Counted from the stretch's first letter, positions 1 to 9,030 are shown. The stretch: 32,865 nt of DNA from Candidatus Avelusimicrobium pecoris (GCA_902761975.1 CACWMG010000014.1:1-32865); one strand, 5' to 3'. Notes: generated by a model from the letters alone, not told the origin. Numbers and translations are program-made.

Positions 1-2244
1 TTCGCTTACGTCCTTTTGGTTGGTGTGCGGATACAAAATAGTTTTCACGCCCTCGCGGTAGGCGGCTAAAAATTTCTCTTTTATTCCCCCCACCGGCAAA
101 ATGCGCCCCGTAATGGTAACCTCGCCGGTCATAGCCAGTTTCTTCTTCACGGGCAGGCCCGTCAATAAACTAGTTAGTGCGGTCGTAATCACCCCACCCG
201 CCGACGGACCGTCTTTGGGGATGGCCCCTTCGGGGAAGTGGATGTGAAAATCGGTCTTATCAAATTCCACATCTTTGCCGTAGCCGCGGCTTTGCGCGTA
301 CGTCAGTGCGGCGCGCACAGACTCTTTCATCACGTTGCCCAGCATCCCCGTCAAAATCAGCGCCCCTTTGCCGGGTAGTTTGGTGGCTTCAATGGTTAGC
401 GTTTCGCCGCCCACACTCGTCCAGGCAAGGCCCGTGGCAATCCCAACGCCGTTATCTTCAGTCGCAAAATTGGAATACTTGGGCACACCCAAAAACTCGT
501 GCAGATTGGCCTTAGTAACGTGCACTTTTTTGGCCCCTTCCACTACCTTGCGCGCGGCTTTGCGGCACAGAGAGCCGATTTCACGCTCCAAATTACGCAC
601 TCCGGCTTCGCGCACATAATCGCGCATCAACAGGGCCACCGCGTCTTTATCAATTTCCAGCTGTCCTTTTTTAAGCCCGTGTATTTTGAGTTGTTTGGGC
701 AGCAGATAATTATTTACAATATCGTGCTTTTCATACTCGGTATATCCGTCAAAATCAATAATTTCCAAACGGTCGCGCAAGGTAACCGGGATGGACGAGA
801 GCGAGTTTGCCGTCGTAATAAACATCACTTTAGAAACGTCAAACGGCACATCTAAAAAGTGGTCGGTAAACTCTTTGTTTTGTTCCGGGTCCAACAGCTC
901 CAACAGCGCCGCGGCCGGGTCGCCACGCCAATCGGACCCCATTTTGTCAATTTCGTCCAACAAAAACACGGGGTTGGCGCTTTTGGCTTTGCTAATACCT
1001 TGGATAATGCGCCCGGGCATAGAGCCGATATACGTGCGGCGGTGGCCGCGGATTTCGCTTTCATCCCGCACGCCGCCTAAACTCATACGCACAAATTTGC
1101 GCCCAATGGCGCGCGCAATAGACTTAGCAAGCGAGGTTTTCCCCACCCCCGGGGCCCCGGCAAAGCACAGCACCGGGCCGCGCAAAGCGCCGGTTAGTTT
1201 ATTTACAGCCAAATACTCCAAAATGCGCTCTTTGGGTTTTTCTAGACCAAAGTGGTCCTCGTCCAAAATCTGGCGCGCTTTTTTAAGGTCCAATACGTCC
1301 GTGGTGGTTTTGTTCCACGGCATATTAAGCAGCCAATCCAAATACGTGCGCGCAACCGTAGCCTCAGGCGAGAACGGTTGCATTTTAGACAGCCGGTCCA
1401 GCTCTTTATTGGCTTCTTCGGCCGCGTGGGGCGGCAGACCGTTTTTCTTAATTTTGGCGCGCATGGCGTCTAATTCTTTTTGGAAATCGTCCTTTTGGCT
1501 CAGTTCTTTTTGAATGGCCTTCATTTGCTCATTTAAATAGTATTCTTTTTGGTTTTTATCCATTTGCGCGCGGACTTTATTATGGATTTTGTTTTCAATA
1601 TCCATAATTTGAATTTCCGACGTGATGAGCTTTAAAATTTTCTCCAAACGCTCCGTAATTTTAACCGCTTCCAAAATTTCCTGGCGTTGCGCGGTTTTAA
1701 CCAGCATATTGGACGCAATTGTGTCGGCCAGTTTGGACGGGTCGGTAATTTGGCGCAGGAAAGACACCCCCTCCACCGCCACCCGGTGCGACGTGCGGGC
1801 ATATTGGTCAAACTCGTCTAACACTTGGCGCATGAGGGCCTGGACCACCGGGGAATTATCGTCCTCTTCCTCAATATATTCCACCTGGGCAAACCAAGCG
1901 TTTTCGCCGGGGTTTACGTCCAATTTATGCACGCGTGCGCGGGCCAACCCTTGCAAAAATACTTTTAAGGAGCCCGTCGGCAAGCGTAAATTTTGGGTAA
2001 TTTGACAAATCACCCCAAAGTGGTAGAGGTCTTTTTCTTTCGGGTTTTCGTTCTCGGCATCTTTTTGGGAAATAGCTAAAATGTAATTGCCGGGCGTGCG
2101 CAAGGCGTGCTCTACGGCGTTAATGGACCGTTCCCGGTCCACCGATAGCGGCAAACTCATCCCCGGGAACATCACCACATCCCGGATGGTTACCACCGGC
2201 ACTACAGTAGGCAAAGAAAGCGTTAATTTTTTAATTTCTTCCAT
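1..2244 (-). CDS. lon: ATP-dependent Lon protease (3' end cut by window edge)
   Basis: Cytoplasmic AAA+ serine protease that unfolds and degrades damaged and regulatory proteins. 748 codons are visible with no in-frame stop; roughly the last 30-60 residues of a typical Lon lie outside the window. Order: N-terminal substrate domain (about 1-200), coiled-coil linker (about 200-310), AAA+ module with Walker A GAPGVGKT (K369) and Walker B LLDEID (D430-E431), then the protease domain with PKDGPSAGG (catalytic S681) and GGIKEKF (catalytic K722). These fit the E. coli Ser-Lys dyad spacing closely. The ATG at 2244 is supported by an AGGGAG Shine-Dalgarno at 2253-2258. It is transcribed away from the PAS gene's 3' end, from its own promoter. 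Only one CtsR-like half-site is seen upstream, so heat-shock control cannot be claimed. Confidence 0.97.
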   Translation of the reverse strand, partial: MEEIKKLTLSLPTVVPVVTIRDVVMFPGMSLPLSVDRERSINAVEHALRTPGNYILAISQKDAENENPKEKDLYHFGVICQITQNLRLPTGSLKVFLQGLARARVHKLDVNPGENAWFAQVEYIEEEDDNSPVVQALMRQVLDEFDQYARTSHRVAVEGVSFLRQITDPSKLADTIASNMLVKTAQRQEILEAVKITERLEKILKLITSEIQIMDIENKIHNKVRAQMDKNQKEYYLNEQMKAIQKELSQKDDFQKELDAMRAKIKKNGLPPHAAEEANKELDRLSKMQPFSPEATVARTYLDWLLNMPWNKTTTDVLDLKKARQILDEDHFGLEKPKERILEYLAVNKLTGALRGPVLCFAGAPGVGKTSLAKSIARAIGRKFVRMSLGGVRDESEIRGHRRTYIGSMPGRIIQGISKAKSANPVFLLDEIDKMGSDWRGDPAAALLELLDPEQNKEFTDHFLDVPFDVSKVMFITTANSLSSIPVTLRDRLEIIDFDGYTEYEKHDIVNNYLLPKQLKIHGLKKGQLEIDKDAVALLMRDYVREAGVRNLEREIGSLCRKAARKVVEGAKKVHVTKANLHEFLGVPKYSNFATEDNGVGIATGLAWTSVGGETLTIEATKLPGKGALILTGMLGNVMKESVRAALTYAQSRGYGKDVEFDKTDFHIHFPEGAIPKDGPSAGGVITTALTSLLTGLPVKKKLAMTGEVTITGRILPVGGIKEKFLAAYREGVKTILYPHTNQKDVSE

Positions 2245-2324
2245 AAAATTTTCTCCCTTTTTTGTCATAAACCTTTAGGGTGCCAGTACCTATTTTTAGA
2301 CGGTACGTCCCCTGTACGGTAAAA

Positions 2325-2353
2325 ATTGTAGCAAATTCTTTCAAAATTAGCAA
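2325..2353 (-). promoter_or_regulatory. lon promoter
   Basis: On the minus strand TTGCTA (2348-2353), a 17-base spacer and TACAAT (2325-2330) form a good sigma-70 type promoter; the -10 is extended (TGCTACAAT). A 12-bp perfect palindrome TAATTATAATTA at 2371-2382 lies just upstream of the -35 and could be an UP-like or operator site. The rest of the 181-base gap to the PAS gene holds no gene; I see no clear terminator for the PAS transcript. Confidence 0.65.
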
Positions 2354-2425
2354 CTATTTTATTTGTTTGCTAATTATAATTAATAAAGCCCCACTTTTTG
2401 ACCGAAAAAATGAACCCGAAATGCG

Positions 2426-5400
2426 TTATTGCACCTCTATGAGTGCATAGCTGGCCACGCCCCCGGTATCATCTTGGCATGGCATTACCTCAAAGGTGTG
2501 TTCTTGATAAGTACCTTTGCGGGTGCGTAGTTCCAGCGTGACCGAGAACGCTTTTCCGTCGGCCCCGCGGGCCAAATCGTGGAACATGCGCTTGGAAATA
2601 TCGTCATTACGCACTACTTCACTAAAGAAATCGCGGCCCATTAAATTACTTTCCCGTTTATCCACTAAGTCCAACATGGGTTGGTTGACAAAAGAAACTT
2701 CATAGTCCAAATCCAACATCACAGCCGGCTTATCCACGTGCTCTAAGGTGCGCGCAAACGCGCGGGAGGCCTCGCTCAGCATTTTGCCGGTTTGGCGCAG
2801 TTCAATGCGCATACCTAACAGCCGCGCCAGTAAGCCCATTAACTCCTCTGCCCCGGTGTCAAAACTACGCCGTTTGGCTTTGGAAGCAAAGCACAACGCC
2901 CCCATGGCTTTTCCCCCCACCATCAGTGGGGCCGCCACCATAGAGCCCAACCCTTTTTGTTGGTGCAAGCAATTTTTGCAGGAAGTAACGGATAAATCCG
3001 GCCACAACAGCACATTTCCGTCGGTTACGTTATACAAACATTCCTCCGTAGGGAACGCGCTATGGCGCTGCAAATTTAATTCGTTAGGGGTCACGTACAT
3101 CAGGTGCGTTTCAAAGTTGTCTTCCGCCCCCGCAAAACGCAGTACAAAGCCCACGTCCGCACGGAACACTTTCAGGCCAAACTCCAAAATTTTATCCACT
3201 TGCTGGGTCATGGACAACCCCGGTTGGCTGGTAATGCGGTACAGTTCACGCACTTGCTCCTCGTGCGAGTGCCCTTGGGAAACGTCTTTAAGCCATACAA
3301 TTACTTCATCCCGCCCGGTAATGGGGGTGACGCTCGCCTCAAAATAGCGCATAGAATCGGCCAGTTTCCACTCCAACTCAAAGCCGGTAGCCACGTTCAT
3401 AGATAACGCTTCTTTAACGGTAAGTACCGCGCGTTGGGCCGTTTCTTTTGGCCAGTACTGTTTAGGGGTTTTGCCCAGGAAAATAGCTTGGGCGTCTTGC
3501 GCATTTAAATAAGGCAAGTTGGAATAAACTTCCAACCCCTTACCGTTACTATCCATTTTTACATAGATCCCCGGCAAAGAGGCCCGCACACTGCTTAGTT
3601 CCAACGCTTCGTTAGACGTGCGCGACCAGTCGGCCCGCTCGGTTTGTACGTCCCGCAGTACCACCAAGGCGGCCGGTTCGCCCGGCAAATCCAGGGCCGT
3701 CATGGATAACTGGGCCTCAAAGTCCGTACCGTCCTTGCAACGCACTTTTTCTACCAAGCTCACTTTACCTTGTTTGGCAAGCTCTTTTTGCGCTTTAGTG
3801 AGTACGGCAGCTTTTGTAGTGGGCAGTAAGTCCTTTAATTGCATATGCGCCAGTTCATCTTGGCTGTAGCCTACTTTTTCGGCCAAGTGTTGGCTGATGT
3901 TATCTAACGCCCCAAACCGCCCTTTATTAAGCAGCACAGAAAATACAATCCCGTTGGTAGATTCCAACAAGGCGTTAAGTTGCGCGGAGCGTTCTTCCAA
4001 CACTTTCATCAGTTGCAGATGCACCGTCCGGTTACGCAAAACAAAGAGATATTTTCCCCCGTCCTCTTTAATACCGGTTAGCCGCACCGCAATTTTTTCT
4101 AACCCGCTGGCCGGATTGATAAAATAATCCCGGTTGGACAGCGTGCCCGTATCGGCCAGCACACGCAAATCCGCCTCAAACTGGGCTTTGGACTCCTCGT
4201 CCATAATATATTGCACCGGGTGGCCCAACAGTTCTTCTTCACTGAGTTGGCACAGTTCACAAAATAGCTCATTACAAGAACTCATACTAAAATCAGCCGT
4301 GCACAGCACATACGGCTCGCTATTGGGCAAAATAAGCATTTCCTGCGCCGCTTTTACCGGCAGTACTGCCACCGGGGGCAACGGCTTACGTAGCAACCGG
4401 GTGGACGGAGCACTCACCGGGGCTTGCGGTTGGGCCCCGCGCACTTGCAACGTAACTACATAGTCACACAATTTCCCGCTGGAAGCGCCGTCTTTATGAA
4501 TCGGCGTAAAGACCAAATGGAGCGGCAATTTGGCGCGTGTGCCGTCTATACGGCCCGGGAATTTTTCGGCACTGCGGGCAAAGTCAAAATCGTAATCCAT
4601 TTCCGCTGTTTCCCCTGCCTGCATATGGCGGCGTACGGCCAAACTAAGGCCCGGGCGGATATAGACATTGCGGTAGAACGTTTTGTCTGTTTCTTTAAAT
4701 CCAAACAAATTGCGTGCGGCCGCGTTCATTAGGCTAATACGCCCATTGCTAAGCAGTACAAAGCTAGCTACGGACGAATTTTCAAACGCCTGGCGGTAGC
4801 CCTCGCGCTCCCGCACCAGTTCGCGCTGGGTGCGGTTCCACGCAGTAACATCTTGCACGAAGCACAATACAATGCGCCGCCCTAAATAGCGCGAAGCCAC
4901 CGCCGCAAAATCTACCTCAATGGTTTTCCCGTCTTTTTGGCGCAATTTGAGCGTGATAGCATCCCCGCTCCCTTCCGCACCTGCTAATACCGCATCATAT
5001 TTTTCCTCAAGTAAATTTTGGGTATCTGCGCTGGCAAGCTCAGCCAAAGGACGTCCGGTTAGTTCTTCCAATGTTTCGTAACCCAACATCCGGCACAAGG
5101 CCCGGTTGGCATACATAACTTTTTTGTCTTCTGCTAACAGGACCCCCTCGCGGGCATTTTCCACCAGTAGCGTATTTTTATCGCTGGCCTCGCGGATTTG
5201 TTTTTCCATTTTAGTTTTGGCGGTAATATCTTCGGACACTACAATCAAACAATCCGGGGTACCGTCTTCATGGAAAACAGGCGTCTTAACCGTGTGCATA
5301 ATTTTGACACCTTCGTTAGAAGTGGAAATCAGTTCCTGGGCAATGTTTTGTTCTTTTTTGCTATCAAAAACTTTCAAATCTCCCTCACGCACAAACTCTT

Positions 5401-7465
5401 GTTGTTCGTTATTCAGGTCCGTACGGTAAGAAGTTTGACCAATTACTTCACTGGCGGAAATACCAAAAAGTTCTTCACTCTTTTTATTCCATAAAATATA
5501 TTTCCCTTCGTACGATTTGACCGACAGCGAAACCGGCAAGTTATTAATAATGGCTTGCAGGAAGTTTTTAGCGTCTATAACAGCGCGTTCCTGCGCTTTT
5601 TTCTGCGTTACATCTTCCGCCACCGTCAGTACCATAAAGGGCTTGCCGTCTTTATCAAATACAGGGGCTTTGGTAAGATGCAGCAAAATTTTTTGCCCGG
5701 TAAGGGTCGTGTAATGTTCTTCGGGCAAGTCTAACACTTTACCGTTTTCAAAAATAGATTTTTCACGTTTGTCGTAAAAATCGGGGGCGTTACCCACGGA
5801 TTGGGAATCTTGATTTTCGCCGGGGAACAACTCGTGTGCCCGTTGATTGACAAACATAATGGTGTCGTCAGCCCCGCGGGCGTAAATAGCCACCGGTACA
5901 TTATCTAAGAGTGTTTGCAAGAAATTTTTGGTTTCCAACAAATCTTTTTCTTGCGCCTTACGCTGGGTAATATCTTCTACAAGCGTAATGACAAATTTTT
6001 CCTCCTCTTGGGTCCCCGTAACCGGCACTTTAATCATGCGTAGCAGTTTGGTAGTTCCGTCCCCCGTTACATAGGATTCTTCGGGGATATGCAGCGGCTT
6101 ACCCGTCTCAAGCACCTGGTGTTCCCGCTCCAAGAAACCACTTACCTGGGCCGGGGTTTCATGCGGAAGGGTAAAGCGGGGTTTATTCATATCTTGCAGG
6201 GGCATCGTACCAAACAAATCGGCGCATTGTTGGTTACGCAGTAGCATACGCCCGTCCGGGGTACGCGCATACAACCCAATGGGTGCATTTTGCACAATAG
6301 CAGTGAGCAAGTTGTTAACGCGTTTAATTTCTTTTTCTTTTGCCAATTTATCGGTAATATCTTCCACAATAGATAATACTAACGGCTTGGGCCCTGCGTC
6401 CATCAGTGGCACTTTGCGCAAATGTAAAATTTTCTTATTGCCCAAACTGTCCGTATATTCTTCTTCGGGATAATCTTTAATTTTACCTTCTTTTAAAATT
6501 TGTTGTTCGCGCGAGTGATGCCGCTCCGTATCTTTTTGCGTTTGGTACTCATGTGCTTTAGAAACGTGTTCTTCATTTTTCTCATTAAGCACTTTTAAAC
6601 TTTGCCGGTTATAAAACGTTACCTGGTTGTCGCAATCGCGCGTGTAAAGGCCCAGGGGTACGTTATCTAACACCGCGCGCAACAACGTACGGTTTTGAAG
6701 TAAATTTTGCTCGTACAAGTGCCGGGCCGTTACATCTTCAAACAGCGTTAAAATGCGCAAGTCTTTGCCTTGTTTAGCGGGTAAAAACAGTTTGCTCACC
6801 CGCAGTACCAACTCTTTGCCTTGGGCATTTTTGTAAGCAAGTTGTACCGGGTCTTGCGAAGCGCGCTGGGTAACAATTTTTTCGTCTAAATGTTGCAAGG
6901 AGGGGGTCATTTCCTTGGGCAAAAAGGGATATACTTCTTGCCCCAGTACATCTGCCTCTTTGTAGCCAAATAACGTTTCCGCTTTGTGGGACCACAATAC
7001 ACACTTGCCCGCTAAATTTTGTACCACTACGGCGCACGGGCTACCGTCCACCACACTACGCAAGAAAGAGTTATCCGCCGTTAACTGTGTAAAATGCGGG
7101 ATAGACTCCATGGTTAGCATAATAAACGGCGTTGAGGCCAAAAAACTGGCCGCCGCCCCTACAAACACAGAATCGGCCTGGTCATTAACCAGTTCAATAA
7201 TAATTTTTTTAGGCGGATTAGCTTGCGCCATGGTGCGTATTTTTTCCATGGTAAGCCCAAACCGGTCCACGTATGAGGACACGAGTACGGCCTCTTCCGT
7301 ATGCAGTAGCCGCACCGCACTGGGGTTGGCAAACGTAATATGCCCGGTAGCATCCACCAAGAGCAGTGCCAAAGGATATTGTTGCAAAAACGTCAACATA
7401 TCCGGCGAAAGAGCCGTTAAAGCCTTTTGTTTTTTAGCAGAAAGAAAAGAAAAGAAATTTGCCAT
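2426..7465 (-). CDS. Giant multi-PAS/GAF protein without an output domain
   Basis: 1679 residues, no signal peptide or membrane segment, so probably cytoplasmic. I read about twelve PAS units: roughly 25-125, 130-250, 255-375, 385-505, 510-625, 630-750, 762-878, 890-1010, 1045-1150, 1163-1275, 1290-1397 and 1570-1679. A GAF domain spans about 1405-1558. Units 3-6 are recent-looking tandem copies: [LI]xxNxPxxxYxR-type motifs recur near 265, 390, 519 and 639, and each of units 3-5 continues with PEExY and a closing EDIT/EDVT. The GAF domain has a CxxC pair (C1496, C1499). The protein ends inside the last PAS; I see no HisKA/HATPase, GGDEF, EAL, methyl-accepting or DNA-binding domain. PAS/GAF domains bind small ligands or cofactors and mediate protein contacts, so it may be a sensor scaffold for separate kinases, but the function is unknown. 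The ATG at 7465 has GAGG just upstream. Confidence 0.9.
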   Translation of the reverse strand: MANFFSFLSAKKQKALTALSPDMLTFLQQYPLALLLVDATGHITFANPSAVRLLHTEEAVLVSSYVDRFGLTMEKIRTMAQANPPKKIIIELVNDQADSVFVGAAASFLASTPFIMLTMESIPHFTQLTADNSFLRSVVDGSPCAVVVQNLAGKCVLWSHKAETLFGYKEADVLGQEVYPFLPKEMTPSLQHLDEKIVTQRASQDPVQLAYKNAQGKELVLRVSKLFLPAKQGKDLRILTLFEDVTARHLYEQNLLQNRTLLRAVLDNVPLGLYTRDCDNQVTFYNRQSLKVLNEKNEEHVSKAHEYQTQKDTERHHSREQQILKEGKIKDYPEEEYTDSLGNKKILHLRKVPLMDAGPKPLVLSIVEDITDKLAKEKEIKRVNNLLTAIVQNAPIGLYARTPDGRMLLRNQQCADLFGTMPLQDMNKPRFTLPHETPAQVSGFLEREHQVLETGKPLHIPEESYVTGDGTTKLLRMIKVPVTGTQEEEKFVITLVEDITQRKAQEKDLLETKNFLQTLLDNVPVAIYARGADDTIMFVNQRAHELFPGENQDSQSVGNAPDFYDKREKSIFENGKVLDLPEEHYTTLTGQKILLHLTKAPVFDKDGKPFMVLTVAEDVTQKKAQERAVIDAKNFLQAIINNLPVSLSVKSYEGKYILWNKKSEELFGISASEVIGQTSYRTDLNNEQQEFVREGDLKVFDSKKEQNIAQELISTSNEGVKIMHTVKTPVFHEDGTPDCLIVVSEDITAKTKMEKQIREASDKNTLLVENAREGVLLAEDKKVMYANRALCRMLGYETLEELTGRPLAELASADTQNLLEEKYDAVLAGAEGSGDAITLKLRQKDGKTIEVDFAAVASRYLGRRIVLCFVQDVTAWNRTQRELVREREGYRQAFENSSVASFVLLSNGRISLMNAAARNLFGFKETDKTFYRNVYIRPGLSLAVRRHMQAGETAEMDYDFDFARSAEKFPGRIDGTRAKLPLHLVFTPIHKDGASSGKLCDYVVTLQVRGAQPQAPVSAPSTRLLRKPLPPVAVLPVKAAQEMLILPNSEPYVLCTADFSMSSCNELFCELCQLSEEELLGHPVQYIMDEESKAQFEADLRVLADTGTLSNRDYFINPASGLEKIAVRLTGIKEDGGKYLFVLRNRTVHLQLMKVLEERSAQLNALLESTNGIVFSVLLNKGRFGALDNISQHLAEKVGYSQDELAHMQLKDLLPTTKAAVLTKAQKELAKQGKVSLVEKVRCKDGTDFEAQLSMTALDLPGEPAALVVLRDVQTERADWSRTSNEALELSSVRASLPGIYVKMDSNGKGLEVYSNLPYLNAQDAQAIFLGKTPKQYWPKETAQRAVLTVKEALSMNVATGFELEWKLADSMRYFEASVTPITGRDEVIVWLKDVSQGHSHEEQVRELYRITSQPGLSMTQQVDKILEFGLKVFRADVGFVLRFAGAEDNFETHLMYVTPNELNLQRHSAFPTEECLYNVTDGNVLLWPDLSVTSCKNCLHQQKGLGSMVAAPLMVGGKAMGALCFASKAKRRSFDTGAEELMGLLARLLGMRIELRQTGKMLSEASRAFARTLEHVDKPAVMLDLDYEVSFVNQPMLDLVDKRESNLMGRDFFSEVVRNDDISKRMFHDLARGADGKAFSVTLELRTRKGTYQEHTFEVMPCQDDTGGVASYALIEVQ

Positions 7466-7608
7466 ATATCCTCGAAAATACCGTACGCGCAGGTTACACG
7501 CGCGAAACGCGAAATAAAATCATACGGATATATCTTAATAAATTCTAGGCACGCGTGCAAACCGCATTTGCAAAAAGCGTGTGGGGCCTATTTCTTTTAT
7601 GATTAACT

Positions 7609-7637
7609 ATACTAACAAATCTTTCTAAATTTGTCAA
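7609..7637 (-). promoter_or_regulatory. Strong sigma-70 type promoter of the multi-PAS gene
   Basis: On the minus strand a perfect -35 TTGACA (7632-7637), a 17-base spacer and TAGTAT (7609-7614). Expected start near 7602, giving an mRNA leader of about 135 bases before the ATG at 7465. This is the best -35 in the window. The leader contains the 10-bp palindrome GCACGCGTGC (7549-7558) and the arms CGCG-AAA-CGCG (7501-7511), so it may be structured or protein-bound. Confidence 0.75.
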
Positions 7638-7676
7638 GTATTTTTTAGGCCTAATTTTGGGGGTAGGCCCTTTTAT

Positions 7677-7705
7677 TTGTAGCCCTGCTTTTAAAAAAGT
7701 AAAAT
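7677..7705 (+). promoter_or_regulatory. Probable promoter of the OmpA-type lipoprotein gene
   Basis: TTGTAG (7677-7682), a 17-base spacer and TAAAAT (7700-7705). The expected start near 7712 leaves a short leader containing AAGGAG before the ATG at 7739. The same TTGTAG -35 with a 17-base spacer is used before rpsB. It diverges from the PAS-gene promoter; an imperfect inverted repeat (GGCCTA/TAGGCC, about 7649-7670) lies between the two. Confidence 0.5.
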
Positions 7706-7738
7706 ATAGACATCTTAATAAAAAGGAGACTGTGCAGT

Positions 7739-8374
7739 ATGAAAAAAATTGTTTTACTAAGCACGTTAGGTGTTTTTTTACTGGGCGCTTGCACTACGCC
7801 GGGTAAACGTACCGCCATTGGCGCGGGTGCCGGGGCCGCGGTAGGCGCGGGCGCGGGGGCGTTAATTTCGCACGCGACGGGTGGCAAAGCCGGTACGGGT
7901 GCCTTAATTGGTGGGTTAGCCGGGTTAGCCGCCGGCGGTGCCTTGGGTAATTACTACGACAAACAAGCCAAAGAGCTAGCCGCCATTGCCGACGTTGTAA
8001 AAGGCGAAAACGGCATTCAAGTGTATTTAAAAAACGACATTTTGTTTGACGTCAACAGCGCCGTGCTTTCCACGGACGCCATGCAAACGCTTAAAGACCT
8101 TAACCGCGTGCTAAAAAAATACCCCAAAAACCGCATTGTGGTGCAAGGATTTACCGATTCTACCGGCTCGGATGCGTACAACAAAACGCTCTCCACGCAA
8201 CGCGCGCAAGCCGTGTATAATTATTTAATTGCCAATGGACTCAAAACCTTAAGCATTACTTACATTGGTTACGGCGAGTCCAACCCGATTGCTTCTAACG
8301 ATACCGAAGCGGGCCGCGCCCAAAACCGCCGCGTAGTGTTGGCCATTACCGCCAACGAAAAAGACATTCAGTAA
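7739..8374 (+). CDS. OmpA-family outer-membrane lipoprotein with glycine zipper
   Basis: 211 residues. Residues 1-18 are a lipoprotein signal with lipobox LGAC (C18 lipidated). A glycine-zipper stretch (about 25-75, GAGAGAAVGAGAGA-type, ending GGALGNYYD) follows, resembling the membrane-inserting segment of YiaD/YMGG-type proteins. Residues about 90-205 are an OmpA C-terminal peptidoglycan-binding domain: FDVNSAVL, QGFTDSTGSDAYN, LSTQRAQAVYNYL, GYGESNPIASN and the closing AQNRRV. It probably tethers the outer membrane to peptidoglycan. AAGGAG lies 11 bases before the ATG, a promoter is visible upstream and a strong terminator follows, so it is a single-gene unit. It resembles YiaD, but I would not assign the symbol. 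Confidence 0.93.
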   Translation: MKKIVLLSTLGVFLLGACTTPGKRTAIGAGAGAAVGAGAGALISHATGGKAGTGALIGGLAGLAAGGALGNYYDKQAKELAAIADVVKGENGIQVYLKNDILFDVNSAVLSTDAMQTLKDLNRVLKKYPKNRIVVQGFTDSTGSDAYNKTLSTQRAQAVYNYLIANGLKTLSITYIGYGESNPIASNDTEAGRAQNRRVVLAITANEKDIQ

Positions 8375-8393
8375 AACTTACAATTCGCTGAAT

Positions 8394-8425
8394 AAAAGCC
8401 CCGCTCCAAAAGCGGGGCTTTTTTA
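8394..8425. terminator. Bidirectional rho-independent terminator
   Basis: GCCCCGCT (8398-8405), a 5-base loop, AGCGGGGC (8411-8418), with A-run before and T-run after. It ends the OmpA lipoprotein gene on the plus strand and the convergent pilin-like gene on the minus strand. Confidence 0.9.
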
Positions 8426-8436
8426 CGACATATATA

Positions 8437-8955
8437 CTAAAATTTTATTTTATACAAACCGGCACCAGAAGGCCTAGTAGAAAATTTTTCCCCATAAGAA
8501 GCGCAAATATCTTCTCCTAAGTTTGTGTCTAAATTCTCAGTATAACAATACATATCATCAGGAGAATAAACATCAAGGGTTACATATTTACCAATCCAAA
8601 CAGTGCTACGTGACCCACTATAAATAACCAATTTTCCTTCTCCAACATCTTCGTACACATTTAGCCTTTCATCTTCAATATAATCTGCCACTTTATTGCC
8701 GTGTCTTATGGAAAGGTCCAGATCATCCAATTCGGCAGAATATTTCCCTGTAGCCAAATAATGGACATCTTGGGCCATAACAACCGAACGAAGCAAAGGA
8801 AATACCCTTGCAATACGTGCTTTTTCTACTGCTTTTTGATACTGCGGCACCGCCACCGCCGCTAATATACCAATAATCAAGACTACAACCAACAATTCTA
8901 TTAGAGCAAAGCCTCCATTCAAACAAAATACCATCTTATTTACTTCTTTTTTCAT
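8437..8955 (-). CDS. Type IV pilin-like protein (class III signal peptide)
   Basis: 172 residues from the ATG at 8955; a GTG one codon earlier (8958) is possible, but GGAGG suits either. A short basic leader precedes the prepilin site G15|F16 with FALIELLVVVLIIGILAAVAVPQYQKAVEKA. E20 is the conserved +5 glutamate; alanine replaces the usual threonine at +2. The hydrophobic helix (16-38) packs in the fibre core or membrane. The C-terminal region has C137 and C151, a likely disulfide loop. It could be a major pilin, minor pilin or type II secretion pseudopilin; no assembly genes are nearby. A single-gene unit convergent to the OmpA lipoprotein gene. Its possible promoter contains a 12-base homopolymer. 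Confidence 0.9.
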   Translation of the reverse strand: MKKEVNKMVFCLNGGFALIELLVVVLIIGILAAVAVPQYQKAVEKARIARVFPLLRSVVMAQDVHYLATGKYSAELDDLDLSIRHGNKVADYIEDERLNVYEDVGEGKLVIYSGSRSTVWIGKYVTLDVYSPDDMYCYTENLDTNLGEDICASYGEKFSTRPSGAGLYKIKF

Positions 8956-9002
8956 CACACATACCCCTCCATTTATATAAGTTTATCTTTCGTTATACCT
9001 CA

Positions 9003-9030
9003 AATTTACCAAAAAAAAAAAACAATGCAA
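9003..9030 (-). promoter_or_regulatory. Candidate pilin promoter with a T12 spacer
   Basis: On the minus strand TTGCAT (9025-9030), a 16-base spacer dominated by 12 T (9011-9022 on the plus strand as A12), then TAAATT (9003-9008). Both boxes are weak, so this is a candidate only. The homopolymer in the spacer would make promoter strength sensitive to tract length. A possible second -10 (TATAAC) lies just downstream. Confidence 0.3.

Noticed and set aside
791-1513. 240-codon plus-strand frame inside lon
   Set aside because: Antisense to the Lon AAA+ domain, which is intact on the minus strand; product has no family features.
2395-2404. CtsR-like heptad GGTCAAA upstream of lon
   Set aside because: Only one half-site is present and it lies well upstream of the promoter; CtsR operators are tandem heptads.
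2748-3347. 199-codon plus-strand frame inside the multi-PAS gene
   Set aside because: Shadow of the GAF/PAS coding region; no start signals or family match.
7649-7670. GGCCTA/TAGGCC hairpin as a terminator
   Set aside because: No gene ends upstream on either strand, so there is nothing for it to terminate; kept only as a note between the divergent promoters.
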